DNA of 40,560 bases from Chitinophagaceae bacterium (lineage in GTDB: Bacteria; Bacteroidota; Bacteroidia; Chitinophagales; Chitinophagaceae): positions 1-40,560 of the forward strand of contig JANYEB010000195.1 of NCBI GenBank assembly GCA_025363355.1, read 5' to 3'. Below, one piece after another: positions 27,458-35,285 of the stretch. The position numbers and the translations under genes were made by a program. Positions within the stretch are counted from its first letter, which is position 1, and each line of letters opens with the position of its first letter. Under the pieces are notes generated by a model that saw only the letters and a list, made by a program, of their open reading frames with translations, ran no database searches and was not told the DNA's origin.

Positions 27458-28063
27458 TTAAAAATCTATTAATACGTGTGTACCAATTGTCGAAAACTTT
27501 TCATCTTCTAAACCCTTTTTATAAAACATTCCTATCATAATACCCAATCCTTTCCAATCAGCTCTTGATGAGCCAAAACGTACACCTGCTCTGTAAAGAA
27601 CTCCATAAGTAGCTCCTGAATAATTAGAATACCGACTACTAGATAAATTAGTTTTTGAATAGCCGAATCCTGTACCAAAAAAATACCCAAATTTTTTAGG
27701 GTTTACTCTTGTTGACTTAAATCCAATATTATAGTCTAAAGCAAGTGGCAAATCGTAAGAAAACACAACACCAGCATCACTATTGCCAGTTGTACTAAAA
27801 AGTCCAATGCCAACACTTAAAGGCATTCCCAAGCTAATTGATGAGTTTTTATTTTCAACAAAATTATAACGAGGATAATAGGTAAGTGTAGATTGTAAGA
27901 GTGAGAAATTATAGTAATTACTTGAACTAACTGGATTAAGATTAGGTGACAATTTTGCTGATATATTACTAATAGTTGCTCCAAAAGCATGCATAAATTT
28001 TTGGGCATTGCTTTTAGTAATTAAAAGCATAAAAAAAATGAGGAAGTAAATTGTTTTTTTCAT
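27458..28063 (-). CDS. Small outer-membrane beta-barrel protein
   Basis: The 201-residue protein starts at MKKTIYFLIFFMLLITKSNAQ, a signal peptide; an open frame seven codons longer is less likely. Repeated amphipathic strands (SLLQSTLTYYPRYNF, SISLGMPLSVGIGLF, FGYFFGTGFGYSKT, YGVLYRAGVRFG) form a porin-like barrel, ending in a strand that finishes with Phe. No substrate can be given. Confidence 0.75.
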   Translation of the reverse strand: MKKTIYFLIFFMLLITKSNAQKFMHAFGATISNISAKLSPNLNPVSSSNYYNFSLLQSTLTYYPRYNFVENKNSSISLGMPLSVGIGLFSTTGNSDAGVVFSYDLPLALDYNIGFKSTRVNPKKFGYFFGTGFGYSKTNLSSSRYSNYSGATYGVLYRAGVRFGSSRADWKGLGIMIGMFYKKGLEDEKFSTIGTHVLIDF

Positions 28064-28141
28064 TTTTAATAATTTGTTGCACAATGATAATAGGAATTCT
28101 ATTAAATGTTTTAAGAAGTTGCTATTATATTCATCAATAAT

Positions 28142-28174
28142 AAAAAAACCTCCGCTCTAAGAATAAAGCAGAGG
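28142..28174 (-). terminator. Rho-independent terminator
   Basis: Read on the minus strand, CCTCTGCT, a 10-nt loop, AGCGGAGG (one G-U pair) and then seven T follow the stop codon of the 28202-28918 gene. Confidence 0.8.
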
Positions 28175-28201
28175 TGTATTATATGCCAGAACCAAACCCT
28201 T

Positions 28202-28918
28202 TTAATAGTTTTGTTTAATAAATCCCCATTCACGCATTACAGCATCTTTATTATCGGGATAATTAGCTGCAATTAAATGACCAATAGCCACCAACACTTT
28301 ATTAATTTGTTCTCTATCGCTATCCTTTGCCGATACTTTATTACTAACAGTTTTAGATGTGTCGGTGGTAGCTTTTAATGCAGTTTTAAAACTAGAAGTT
28401 GTAGCTGTCCAAAATGCAGTACCAAACTCTTCTGCTGCAAAACCATCGGCAGCAATAGCAGCTGCGATAATAGGCAATGCCAATAAACGTTTATCATTAT
28501 CTTTTGGTAAACGATAGTTGCTACCTTCTTTCACAATACCATAACGAGCAAATTGTGCAGTAGCATTGGCTTTTTTAAATTTCCTTTCAATATAAGTTTT
28601 CACGTCTGTAACAGCTGCATCAATTTGAGTATTTACCTGTTTCAAGGTTTGTGTTTGTGCAGGTTTGCTACTTCCAGCAGATAATCTATTTGCTAAATTG
28701 CCGGCATAGCTGTTGGCTAATGCTTCAAAAGCAGCTTGCGTTATCCATAATAAAATGAGTGCAGGATTTAGTTTCCATTTGGCACTAACTGATAGGGCAA
28801 GGGTAGAAAAATCAGAATCTTTTTTAGGAATGTTACTTGTTTTTTGAGCCTTTGTTTTTGGCGTTATTTCTCCGCCTGTTGATGGATTTGCATCTGCTGC
28901 AAGTTGTTTCTTTTTCAT
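28202..28918 (-). CDS. Orphan hypothetical protein beside the second 21-bp array
   Basis: The 238-residue protein has no signal peptide. The first 35 residues are Lys-rich and disordered-looking (MKKKQLAADANPSTGGEITPK). The rest is alpha-helical and rich in Ala, Lys and Thr, with a Trp-containing helix (LNPALILLWITQAAFEALANSYAGNLANRLS), a central YGIVKEGSNYRLPKDNDKRLLALPIIAAAIAADG segment and the ending MREWGFIKQNY. I do not recognise a family. The gene has its own terminator, and its start faces the 21-bp array at 28990-29199. Confidence 0.7.
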   Translation of the reverse strand: MKKKQLAADANPSTGGEITPKTKAQKTSNIPKKDSDFSTLALSVSAKWKLNPALILLWITQAAFEALANSYAGNLANRLSAGSSKPAQTQTLKQVNTQIDAAVTDVKTYIERKFKKANATAQFARYGIVKEGSNYRLPKDNDKRLLALPIIAAAIAADGFAAEEFGTAFWTATTSSFKTALKATTDTSKTVSNKVSAKDSDREQINKVLVAIGHLIAANYPDNKDAVMREWGFIKQNY

Positions 28919-28989
28919 AAATGTATATTTTAATTGTTAAGAAAAAACTGGTTTATCTACGCCACAATTGCTGTATATATTTTTTGATT

Positions 28990-29199
28990 TTTAAACTTTT
29001 TTGCTTGTTTTTTATCATCCCTGCTGTGGTCGGCTGCCGATGTATTCAGGAATTTAAAATTCCTGTTATGTTTTTCTGCCGATGTGTACTGTTTTTTAAA
29101 ATTCCTGTTATGGTAGGCGACCGCTCTGTATTGGTATTTAAAATTCTTGCTATAGTTTTCTGCCTACTTATACTGGTTTTTTAAATTCTTGGCTTGGGA
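28990..29199. repeat. Second 21-bp array with 42-bp alternation, 10 units
   Basis: Ten units of exactly 21 nt start at 28990, 29011, 29032, 29053, 29074, 29095, 29116, 29137, 29158 and 29179. The core of one type is TTAAAATTCCTGTTATGG; the other type has a TGCCGATGTGTACTG core. From 29032 on the two alternate, giving a 42-nt period, so TTAAAATTC or a close variant recurs at 29054, 29096, 29138 and 29180. A 19-nt palindrome (CAGGAATTT-A-AAATTCCTG) lies at 29047-29065. The frame stays open through the array (28921-29184), which I take as a by-product. From 29200 to 29438 I see no feature. Confidence 0.85.
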
Positions 29200-29438
29200 T
29201 GCTGCTACTATTCTTTAAATTTTTTCTATTGGATACTTCTCTTCTAAAAATCTTTTGCTAAAATATGAGGTGTTGGGGAAATGGCAAAAGAATTGGTTGT
29301 TAAAGTTTTGTGAAAGGTTAAAATCTGCTTGTTTGTTGACAGATGAATAAATGTAGTTATAATGAAAACATTGATATTTGAATATATTTAAGGCAGCATT
29401 TTTTATGAATTCAGCATCTTAGCTATAGAAATTGTATA

Positions 29439-30923
29439 ATGAAACAACTAACTACTTTAATCTTTTTTTTTGCAATCATAAATAGTGCAGGTTCTCAAAC
29501 CCAAATTTATAACTACTTAAATCATACATCAGCTTGGGGTGTGCATAGTGGTGGAACTGATTTCTCTAATAATGAATATAGGTCGCATTATAGATACTAT
29601 ATGAATGGCGATACAGTTATTGCATCAAACTTATATTACAAACTATTTAAAGCAGGTGTTGACAGTGTGTATCATTTAACAACTAACACCTCTTCTGCTA
29701 CTTTTTATGATAAATATGTTGGTGCTTTAAGAGAAGATAATAAATGCTTTTATTTTATTTTTTCGAATGATTCGGTAAGCATTAAACTATTTGATTTTAA
29801 TTTAAATGTCACTTATCCAAATTTAAGTCCTGTACCAAATATGTATGCAAATGATGGTTGTGCAAAGCCTTTAGTTGATTTCAATACTACGTTTAATCAA
29901 TATTATTTAGGAACAATAGGCAAACACTTATTTACATTCTCTCAACCATTTCTATGGAACTTATATGAGGGTATTGGTTCAACAAAAGATATTTTAGAAC
30001 AGGGCTCAATGTGTGGAATTGGGTTTGAATACAATTCTTACTTAAGTTGTTATTCAAAGGATAATAATTTAGTTATTATTGACAATACCTTTCCTTGTAA
30101 TCTTACGCTAAATGCCGGAGGAAGTAATTGCACTGCAAAATTTTGTTATAATGCAGTGGATAGTGGCGGATATATTTATACAACTTTGTATAATATATCA
30201 TCAACCCAAGATTCTATTATTAATTCAACTTGGAATTTGGCGTCAGTTAGTTTAATGATAAACAATCCTAGTTTTACTTACTATGCACCATATTGGGATA
30301 CAGCTTACCCATACAGTTTGTTTATACAAACACAAAGTGGTTGCCAGGCAAGTTATTTTAACACAATAAAAATTGGAACTAACTGTACCTTTTTACCACT
30401 AAATTTTGTTTCATTTAATATTAGCAATTCTAACAATAAACCACATTTATTTTGGCAAACAAATAATGAAATTAATATCAAACATTTTATTATTCAAAGA
30501 AGTATTGATGGAAAAGATTTTATTGATATTGCAAAAACATTAGCAACGAATAAGCTGAAAAATCAATACGATTTTATTGATGAATTTGCTAATGAAAACA
30601 ACAGTATCAACAAATACTATTACAGATTAAAATATGTTGAAAGTAATGGTACAAATAGCTTTAGCGATATTCAATCAATAGTTTTATCGGCAAAAAGCAA
30701 GATCACTATATCTCCAAATCCTGCTAAAAATTATGTTACAATTAATACTACAAATGCAAGAGAAATATTGTTACAAGATTATTTTGGAAGAATTATAAAA
30801 AAGCAAACAGCAACAAATACATCAACAAAAATTAATTTACAAAATGTAAAAGCAGGAATATATTTTTTACAAATAATTTATAAAGATAGTTCTGCTGTAA
30901 GTGAGAAATTAGTTGTAGAGTAG
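29439..30923 (+). CDS. Secreted protein with T9SS type A sorting domain
   Basis: The 494-residue protein has a signal peptide (MKQLTTLIFFFAIINSAGS) and a long beta-rich region with Cys/Asn content and no known catalytic motif. A Bacteroidota-typical segment follows (FLPLNFVSFNISNSNNKPHLFWQTNNEINIKHFIIQRSIDGKDFIDIA), then the type IX secretion C-terminal domain (ISPNPAKNYVTI, DYFGRIIKKQT, LQNVKAGIYFLQIIY, VSEKLVVE). It should be exported across the outer membrane. The cargo function is unknown. Confidence 0.9.
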   Translation: MKQLTTLIFFFAIINSAGSQTQIYNYLNHTSAWGVHSGGTDFSNNEYRSHYRYYMNGDTVIASNLYYKLFKAGVDSVYHLTTNTSSATFYDKYVGALREDNKCFYFIFSNDSVSIKLFDFNLNVTYPNLSPVPNMYANDGCAKPLVDFNTTFNQYYLGTIGKHLFTFSQPFLWNLYEGIGSTKDILEQGSMCGIGFEYNSYLSCYSKDNNLVIIDNTFPCNLTLNAGGSNCTAKFCYNAVDSGGYIYTTLYNISSTQDSIINSTWNLASVSLMINNPSFTYYAPYWDTAYPYSLFIQTQSGCQASYFNTIKIGTNCTFLPLNFVSFNISNSNNKPHLFWQTNNEINIKHFIIQRSIDGKDFIDIAKTLATNKLKNQYDFIDEFANENNSINKYYYRLKYVESNGTNSFSDIQSIVLSAKSKITISPNPAKNYVTINTTNAREILLQDYFGRIIKKQTATNTSTKINLQNVKAGIYFLQIIYKDSSAVSEKLVVE

Positions 30924-30962
30924 TTAATACCCCACCAACTTCTTCACACACTAATCTAAACT
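30924..30962. repeat. Displaced copy of the E1 dehydrogenase 3' end
   Basis: 36 of 39 bases match 31546-31584, the last 13 codons of the fused E1 gene; the first 29 bases are identical and start at the stop codon. It lies right after the T9SS gene stop and one base beyond the toxin stop. Confidence 0.9.
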
Positions 30963-30963
30963 G

Positions 30964-31278
30964 TTATTTATTATTTGTCTTTTGCTCCCAAATTTTAGGA
31001 TTTCTACTAGTATGTATCACAGCAAATATTTCAACAATATTATTTAATTCATCAACGCTGTAAGGTATTAAGAAAGGAAATTTTTTAACAAGTAAACATC
31101 TAATGTTTGCATATCTAATACTACACTTTAGAGGATTTGTTTTAAGGGAGTTTATTTGCGTTCTGGTTTGTTTAACAAACCTTGCACCTAGGTCAATTTA
31201 TTGTTCATTATACCAAGCAGCCGCATCTTGAATATCGGCAAAAGCATCCTTATCAATATGTATTTGATAGTGCTTCAC
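30964..31278 (-). pseudogene. ParE/RelE-type toxin with a nonsense codon
   Basis: Read as one frame of 105 codons from a GTG, the sequence gives a RelE/ParE-superfamily toxin. It has an N-terminal strand and an AAAWYNEQ helix, then LGARFVKQTRTQINSL, NPLKCSIRYANIRCLLVKKFPFLIPYSVDE and the C-terminal VIHTSRNPKIWEQ. Codon 27 is TAA (31198-31200, plus strand TTA) where the family has a polar residue such as Gln, so one base change could have made it. No frameshift is seen. The GTG starts 2 nt after the antitoxin stop. The toxin is probably inactive unless the codon is read through. Confidence 0.85.
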
Positions 31279-31280
31279 TA

Positions 31281-31505
31281 TTAACCTAAAGTATTAGCTA
31301 CTTTATCCCAATTCAACATTCTTTCTGGGTTCTTCTTACTCTTCAAAACCCTATCATTTACTAATGCTTGATGTGTTTGTGGTATTGGCATTGACTCATC
31401 CCAAATAGCATCATTAATCAATTGCTTTTCTTGTGGAGATAAGCTTTTTACTAGGTCAATTATTTTGTTAAAACTAATATCTATATTTAATGGAATTGTA
31501 TTCAT
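31281..31505 (-). CDS. Antitoxin of a ParE/RelE-type module
   Basis: The 74-residue protein has LVKSLSPQEKQLINDAIWDE (about 18-37), as in small addiction-module antitoxins that precede a ParE/RelE toxin. The assignment rests mainly on its position and spacing ahead of the toxin frame. It is intact, so it remains after the toxin was lost. It lies between the two copies of the E1 3' end. Confidence 0.75.
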   Translation of the reverse strand: MNTIPLNIDISFNKIIDLVKSLSPQEKQLINDAIWDESMPIPQTHQALVNDRVLKSKKNPERMLNWDKVANTLG

Positions 31506-31545
31506 TGCAACAATTATTATTTAAAACCAAAACTAAATGTTTTTA

Positions 31546-31584
31546 TTAATACCCCACCAACTTCTTCACACACTCATCCAATCT
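31546..31584. repeat. Original copy of the 39-bp direct repeat, 3' end of E1
   Basis: This is the matching copy for 30924-30962, inside the functional dehydrogenase gene. The pair bounds a 583-bp insert that contains only the toxin-antitoxin module. Confidence 0.9.
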
Positions 31585-33552
31585 ACTTTTGGCTAAAAAA
31601 TTCTTTTCCAAATCCATATTAAAAGGAATAGGTGTATCAAGGCTGGCACAACGAAGTATAGGTGCATCCAGCATTGTAAAGCAATGTTCATTTATCCAAG
31701 CACTAATTTCTCCACCAATGCCACCCGTTAAAGTGTCTTCGTGTAGCAATAAAACTTTGCCTGTTTTTACAACTGCATTTTTAATAGCAGAATAATCAAG
31801 TGGTGCAAGTGTTCTAAGGTCTAATATTTCAATACTAATATCTGTGTTTGCTTTTGCATAATCCAAAGCCCAATGCACACCAAAACCATAGGTAATAATA
31901 GTAATATCGTCGCCATTATTTACAACATTGGCTTTGCCAATTTCTACTTCATAATATTCGCTAGGCACATTGCCACTAATACTTCTATACAATACTTTAT
32001 GTTCAAAATATAATACAGGGTTTGGGTTATTGATAGCAGCAATTAATAATCCTTTTGCATCGTAAGGATTGCTTGGGTAAACAACAATCAATCCAGGAGT
32101 ATGTGTAAACCAAGCTTCGTTACTTTGACTATGAAATGGCCCTGCCCCAACGCCACCACCTGTTGGCATTCGCACAACTGTATTGGCTGCAATACCCCAA
32201 CGATAGTGAATCTTTGCAAGGTTGTTAATGATTTGATTAAAGGCAACAGTTACAAAATCGGCAAATTGCATTTCAACAATGCTTTTATAGCCTTCAAGTG
32301 CCAAGCCCAAAGCTGCACCCACAATAGCACTTTCGCAAATGGGTGTGTTGCGAACACGATGTTTGCCAAACTGTTCAACAAATCCTTCTGTAATTTTAAA
32401 TGCACCACCATACTCTGCAATATCTTGTCCCATTATTACAAGGTTTTGGTGTTGCTGCATAGATTGTTGAAGGGCATCTTTAATGGCGTCAATGAAACGA
32501 ATGTCAACGGTCGACCGTCCACTGTCCACAGCAATCTGTCGTCTGTTGTCAGTTGACTGTTGACTGTAAACATCATTCATCTCAACCTCAGTATCCACAA
32601 CCATTTCAGCAGCTCTATAAGCAACTTGCAATTCAGATTCTATATGATTTCTAAATCCATTTCTAATATCAGAAACTTCCATTTCTGTAATAAATCCTTC
32701 ATCAACTATAAATTGTTCAAAGTTTTTTACAGGATCTTTTCTGCCCCATTCTTCAAACAGTTCTTTAGGTACATACTTTGTTCCACTAGCTTCTTCGTGA
32801 CCACGCATTCTAAAGGTTAAACACTCAATTAAAATGGGTTTTTGTTCTTTAATGCAATATTCACGAGCTTGTTTGATGGTATGAAAAACTTCTAAAATAT
32901 TGTTGCCATCAATCTGCATTCCCTTCATTCCATATCCAATAGCTTTATCAACCAAATTGGTGCAACGATATTGTTCATTAGTTGGTGTGCTTAATCCATA
33001 ACCATTGTTTTCTATAATAAAAATAACAGGTAAATCCCACACTGCTGCTACATTTAAAGCTTCGTGAAAATCGCCTTCACTTGTGCCACCATCGCCCGTA
33101 TATGCAACAGAAACTTTGTTTTCATTTTTTAATTTATGAGCCAAGGCAACGCCATCTGCAATTGCCATTTGGGGACCTAAATGAGAAATCATTCCACAGA
33201 TATGATGTTCCATACTGCCAAAGTGAAAGCTTCTTTCTCGCCCTTTACTATACCCATCTTTATTACCTTGCCATTGCATAAACAATTTGTGTAAAGGCAT
33301 ATTGCGAGATGTAAAAACACCTAGGTTTCTATGCAAAGGCATAATCCATTCATCTGGCTGTAATGCAATGGTACTACCCACTGCAATCGCTTCTTGTCCA
33401 ATACCACTAAACCATTTGCTTATTTTTCCTTGACGAAGTAATACCAACATTTTCTCTTCAATCATTCGTGGCAGCAATAAACTTTTATAAATGTGAACAA
33501 GACCTTGAGGAGAGAAATTCTTTTTATAATTATCGTAGTTAATAGCACTCAT
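31546..33552 (-). CDS. Fused alpha/beta E1 of a 2-oxo acid dehydrogenase complex
   Basis: The 668-residue thiamine diphosphate enzyme decarboxylates a 2-oxo acid (branched-chain oxo acid or pyruvate) and passes the acyl group to E2. The alpha half (about 1-325) carries the cofactor motif GDG (153-155)...NN (182-183) and RSFHFGSMEHH. The beta half (about 350-668) has VIMGQDIAEYGGAFKITEGF, RVRNTPICESAIVGAALGLALEG and GAGPFHSQSNEAWFTHTPGL. The linker between the two (about 330-350) is coded by a 7-nt repeat. The start MSAINYDNYKK at 33552 is preferred over the longer frame to 33627. Whether it prefers pyruvate or branched-chain acids is not decided. Confidence 0.92.
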   Translation of the reverse strand: MSAINYDNYKKNFSPQGLVHIYKSLLLPRMIEEKMLVLLRQGKISKWFSGIGQEAIAVGSTIALQPDEWIMPLHRNLGVFTSRNMPLHKLFMQWQGNKDGYSKGRERSFHFGSMEHHICGMISHLGPQMAIADGVALAHKLKNENKVSVAYTGDGGTSEGDFHEALNVAAVWDLPVIFIIENNGYGLSTPTNEQYRCTNLVDKAIGYGMKGMQIDGNNILEVFHTIKQAREYCIKEQKPILIECLTFRMRGHEEASGTKYVPKELFEEWGRKDPVKNFEQFIVDEGFITEMEVSDIRNGFRNHIESELQVAYRAAEMVVDTEVEMNDVYSQQSTDNRRQIAVDSGRSTVDIRFIDAIKDALQQSMQQHQNLVIMGQDIAEYGGAFKITEGFVEQFGKHRVRNTPICESAIVGAALGLALEGYKSIVEMQFADFVTVAFNQIINNLAKIHYRWGIAANTVVRMPTGGGVGAGPFHSQSNEAWFTHTPGLIVVYPSNPYDAKGLLIAAINNPNPVLYFEHKVLYRSISGNVPSEYYEVEIGKANVVNNGDDITIITYGFGVHWALDYAKANTDISIEILDLRTLAPLDYSAIKNAVVKTGKVLLLHEDTLTGGIGGEISAWINEHCFTMLDAPILRCASLDTPIPFNMDLEKNFLAKSRLDECVKKLVGY
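32503..32565. repeat. In-frame heptamer array in the E1 linker
   Basis: Nine 7-nt units (GTCAACG, GTCGACC, GTCCACT, GTCCACA, GCAATCT, GTCGTCT, GTTGTCA, GTTGACT, GTTGACT) run without a gap for 63 nt. That is exactly 21 codons, so the frame is kept. On the coding strand they add a polar linker with the residues SQQSTDNRRQIAVDSGRSTV. Confidence 0.9.
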
Positions 33553-33573
33553 AAAGCAATGATTATTTGGTGG

Positions 33574-33607
33574 CGAAAATAAAGCAATTGGTTTTGGTTG
33601 ATAACAA
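33574..33607 (-). promoter_or_regulatory. Candidate promoter of the E1 gene
   Basis: On the minus strand, TTG (33607-33605), 23 nt, then TATTTTCG (33581-33574), with the ATG at 33552. The -7 box differs from TAnnTTTG by one base (C for T). Confidence 0.4.
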
Positions 33608-33612
33608 GAAAA

Positions 33613-33638
33613 AGAAAAACCTCGCAATTTGCGAGGTT
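33613..33638 (-). terminator. Rho-independent terminator
   Basis: Arms AACCTCGCAA and TTGCGAGGTT with a one-base centre are followed on the minus strand by TTTTTCTTTTT. It ends the transcript of the secreted coiled-coil protein gene before the E1 promoter. Confidence 0.85.
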
Positions 33639-33672
33639 CTCTTTTTCTTGTGGTTAATATATAATCAAGTGA

Positions 33673-34569
33673 TTATTTTTTTAGTTCTGCTAATTCCTTT
33701 TTTGTTTGCTCTAAATCTTTTTTTAATTCAATTAAATAAAGCGTCAGTTCCTCTACTTTTTTCAGCAATAAACCTTGTGTTTTTCCTAAATCTAAACCAG
33801 TTGTTGTAACTTCTGATGTTGTGGGCATATCTGGTAAATGTTTGTTATTGTTCAGATATTTTTCTAAATCTGTTAAAGGCATCAGTTTGTAATCGTGATT
33901 AAAAACATTGTCATACCAATCTTCGCTATTTTTAACTGCAACTTTTATTTTTTCAGTTATTATTCCTTCTTCAACATAAAGTTTATATCCATCAACATTT
34001 GCATTACAATTTCCAATTTTTACTCTGCCTTGATATGAATCTATAGAGAAAAATTCGTGTTCGTCTGGTTCATTTGGAGCTTTAAATCCAATTTTAAAAG
34101 CAATAGGGTTTTTATCAACTTCATTACCTGAAACTTTTGCCCCCAAAGTCCAATAACTAACATTTGCTGGATTTAAATCACCATTAGAGAACATAATACT
34201 CGGTTCATTTAATCCCTTTGAAGCCCAATTATTACTTAACTGTAAAAGAAAATTTTTGCTTAATCCATCACCAGCATTTCTTCTAATTTCTAATGCAGCC
34301 TGTGGAGCGTTTGTTCCAATACCAACATTATTTGTTGATGGGAAAAAATTTTCAGCATTTTTATTAACTGTGTCAATATACTGATAAACAATATTTCTTA
34401 AAGCAGGTTTTTGTACAGGCGACCAAGCACTAGTTGGCTTTTTTGTAATGTAAACTGGTTTTTTAACTGTTGTCTTGTACATAACCTTTTTTCTTGGTTG
34501 AGTAACAGGCATTTGAGCCACAGCAATTGCTGTAGAAAAAACAGCCAAGATGAACATTAACTTTTTCAT
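33673..34569 (-). CDS. Secreted protein with NVGIGT and C-terminal coiled-coil
   Basis: The 298-residue protein has a signal peptide (MKKLMFILAVFSTAIAVAQ) and a Lys/Pro-rich linker (about 25-60). A phrase typical of Bacteroidota tail-fibre-like proteins (NVGIGTNAPQAALEI) follows, then a beta-rich middle. The C-terminal module runs YKLMPLTDLEKYLNNNKHLPDMPTTSEV to a coiled-coil (about 262-298) that is rich in Leu, Lys and Glu. The module looks like a self-trimerising fibre tail. The function is unknown; it may be a surface adhesin-like structure. Confidence 0.8.
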   Translation of the reverse strand: MKKLMFILAVFSTAIAVAQMPVTQPRKKVMYKTTVKKPVYITKKPTSAWSPVQKPALRNIVYQYIDTVNKNAENFFPSTNNVGIGTNAPQAALEIRRNAGDGLSKNFLLQLSNNWASKGLNEPSIMFSNGDLNPANVSYWTLGAKVSGNEVDKNPIAFKIGFKAPNEPDEHEFFSIDSYQGRVKIGNCNANVDGYKLYVEEGIITEKIKVAVKNSEDWYDNVFNHDYKLMPLTDLEKYLNNNKHLPDMPTTSEVTTTGLDLGKTQGLLLKKVEELTLYLIELKKDLEQTKKELAELKK

Positions 34570-34690
34570 TGTAGTAGTATTAGTATGTATATGGTTGTTG
34601 CTAATAACTATGTAAACGAAAAAAAATCAAAAAAATTTTCTTTTGAACTTTAAAAATGAATTAATTGAGCAGAAATAAAATAATAGAAAT

Positions 34691-34723
34691 AAAAAAGCAG
34701 GTCGAATTCGACCTGCTTTTTTT
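34691..34723 (-). terminator. Rho-independent terminator of ndk
   Basis: A perfect 16-bp palindrome (AAAAAAGCAGGTCGAA and its complement) has T-tracts on both sides and is placed 22 nt after the ndk stop. Confidence 0.9.
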
Positions 34724-34744
34724 GTATAAATAAGATAAATAGTA

Positions 34745-35161
34745 CTAGAATCTTTCTAATTTAGAGAAGAAGAAATCTCCTTCAATAGCTGCATTTTCAT
34801 CGCTATCACTTCCATGAACTGCATTTTCACCTATAGAAGCTGCATATTTTTTTCTGATAGTTCCTTCTGCTGCTTGTGCAGGATTCGTTGCTCCAATTAA
34901 TGTTCTAAAATCTGCTACAGCATTTTCTTTTTCAAGAATTGCAGCTACAATTGGCCCACTACTCATAAAATCAACTAGTTCTCCATAAAATGGTCTTTCG
35001 CTATGAACTGCATAAAATTCTCCTGCTTGTTCTTTTGTTAGTTTAATCCATTTCATTGCTTTAATAGCAAAACCACCAGCAATGATATCATTGATAATTG
35101 CTCCTGTATGTCCTTTTGCAGTAGCATCTGGCTTCACCATTGTAAATGTTCTGTTACTCAT
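34745..35161 (-). CDS. ndk: Nucleoside-diphosphate kinase
   Basis: This 138-residue enzyme transfers the gamma phosphate between nucleoside tri- and diphosphates. [17 protein letters not shown] opens the fold, and the catalytic His is in [16 protein letters not shown] (about residue 114). The length is normal. A -7-like box (TATCTTCG at 35188-35181) precedes the ATG by 19 nt. Confidence 0.97.
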   Translation of the reverse strand: MSNRTFTMVKPDATAKGHTGAIINDIIAGGFAIKAMKWIKLTKEQAGEFYAVHSERPFYGELVDFMSSGPIVAAILEKENAVADFRTLIGATNPAQAAEGTIRKKYAASIGENAVHGSDSDENAAIEGDFFFSKLERF

Positions 35162-35180
35162 ATATAAAAAAATTTGGTCG

Positions 35181-35188
35181 CGAAGATA
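35181..35188 (-). promoter_or_regulatory. -7-like box upstream of ndk
   Basis: The minus strand reads TATCTTCGCGACC. The 8-nt core differs from TAnnTTTG by one base. The following CGACC also appears after the def -7 box (TACTTTTGCGACC). No TTG is found at the expected distance. Confidence 0.35.
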
Positions 35189-35198
35189 GGGGTTGACA

Positions 35199-35234
35199 AT
35201 TTACGATTGCCTGATTAGGAATTTACGATTTTGT
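35199..35234. repeat. ATTTACG heptamer repeat
   Basis: ATTTACG, ATTGCCTG (8 nt), ATTAGGA, ATTTACG and ATTTTGT run head to tail between ndk and the ArsR gene. It is the reverse complement of the AAATCGT-type repeat at 14351. Confidence 0.7.
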
Positions 35235-35285
35235 TAAATAATCTAATCTATCACAAATAACCAAACAACTTATTTTTACAATGCT

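Noticed and set aside
28921-29184. Open frame of 87 codons in the second array
   Set aside because: Its 14-residue repeats mirror the 42-nt DNA period. It is highly hydrophobic with many Cys and Phe and starts beside the divergent gene, so it is best explained as a by-product of the array.
32101-32556. Plus-strand open frame of 151 codons within the E1 gene
   Set aside because: It is antisense to a strongly conserved gene and Cys/Asn-rich without any domain; a shadow frame.
33553-33627. N-terminal extension of the fused E1 protein
   Set aside because: It covers the candidate promoter and the terminator of the upstream gene, and it is not like E1 alpha N-termini.
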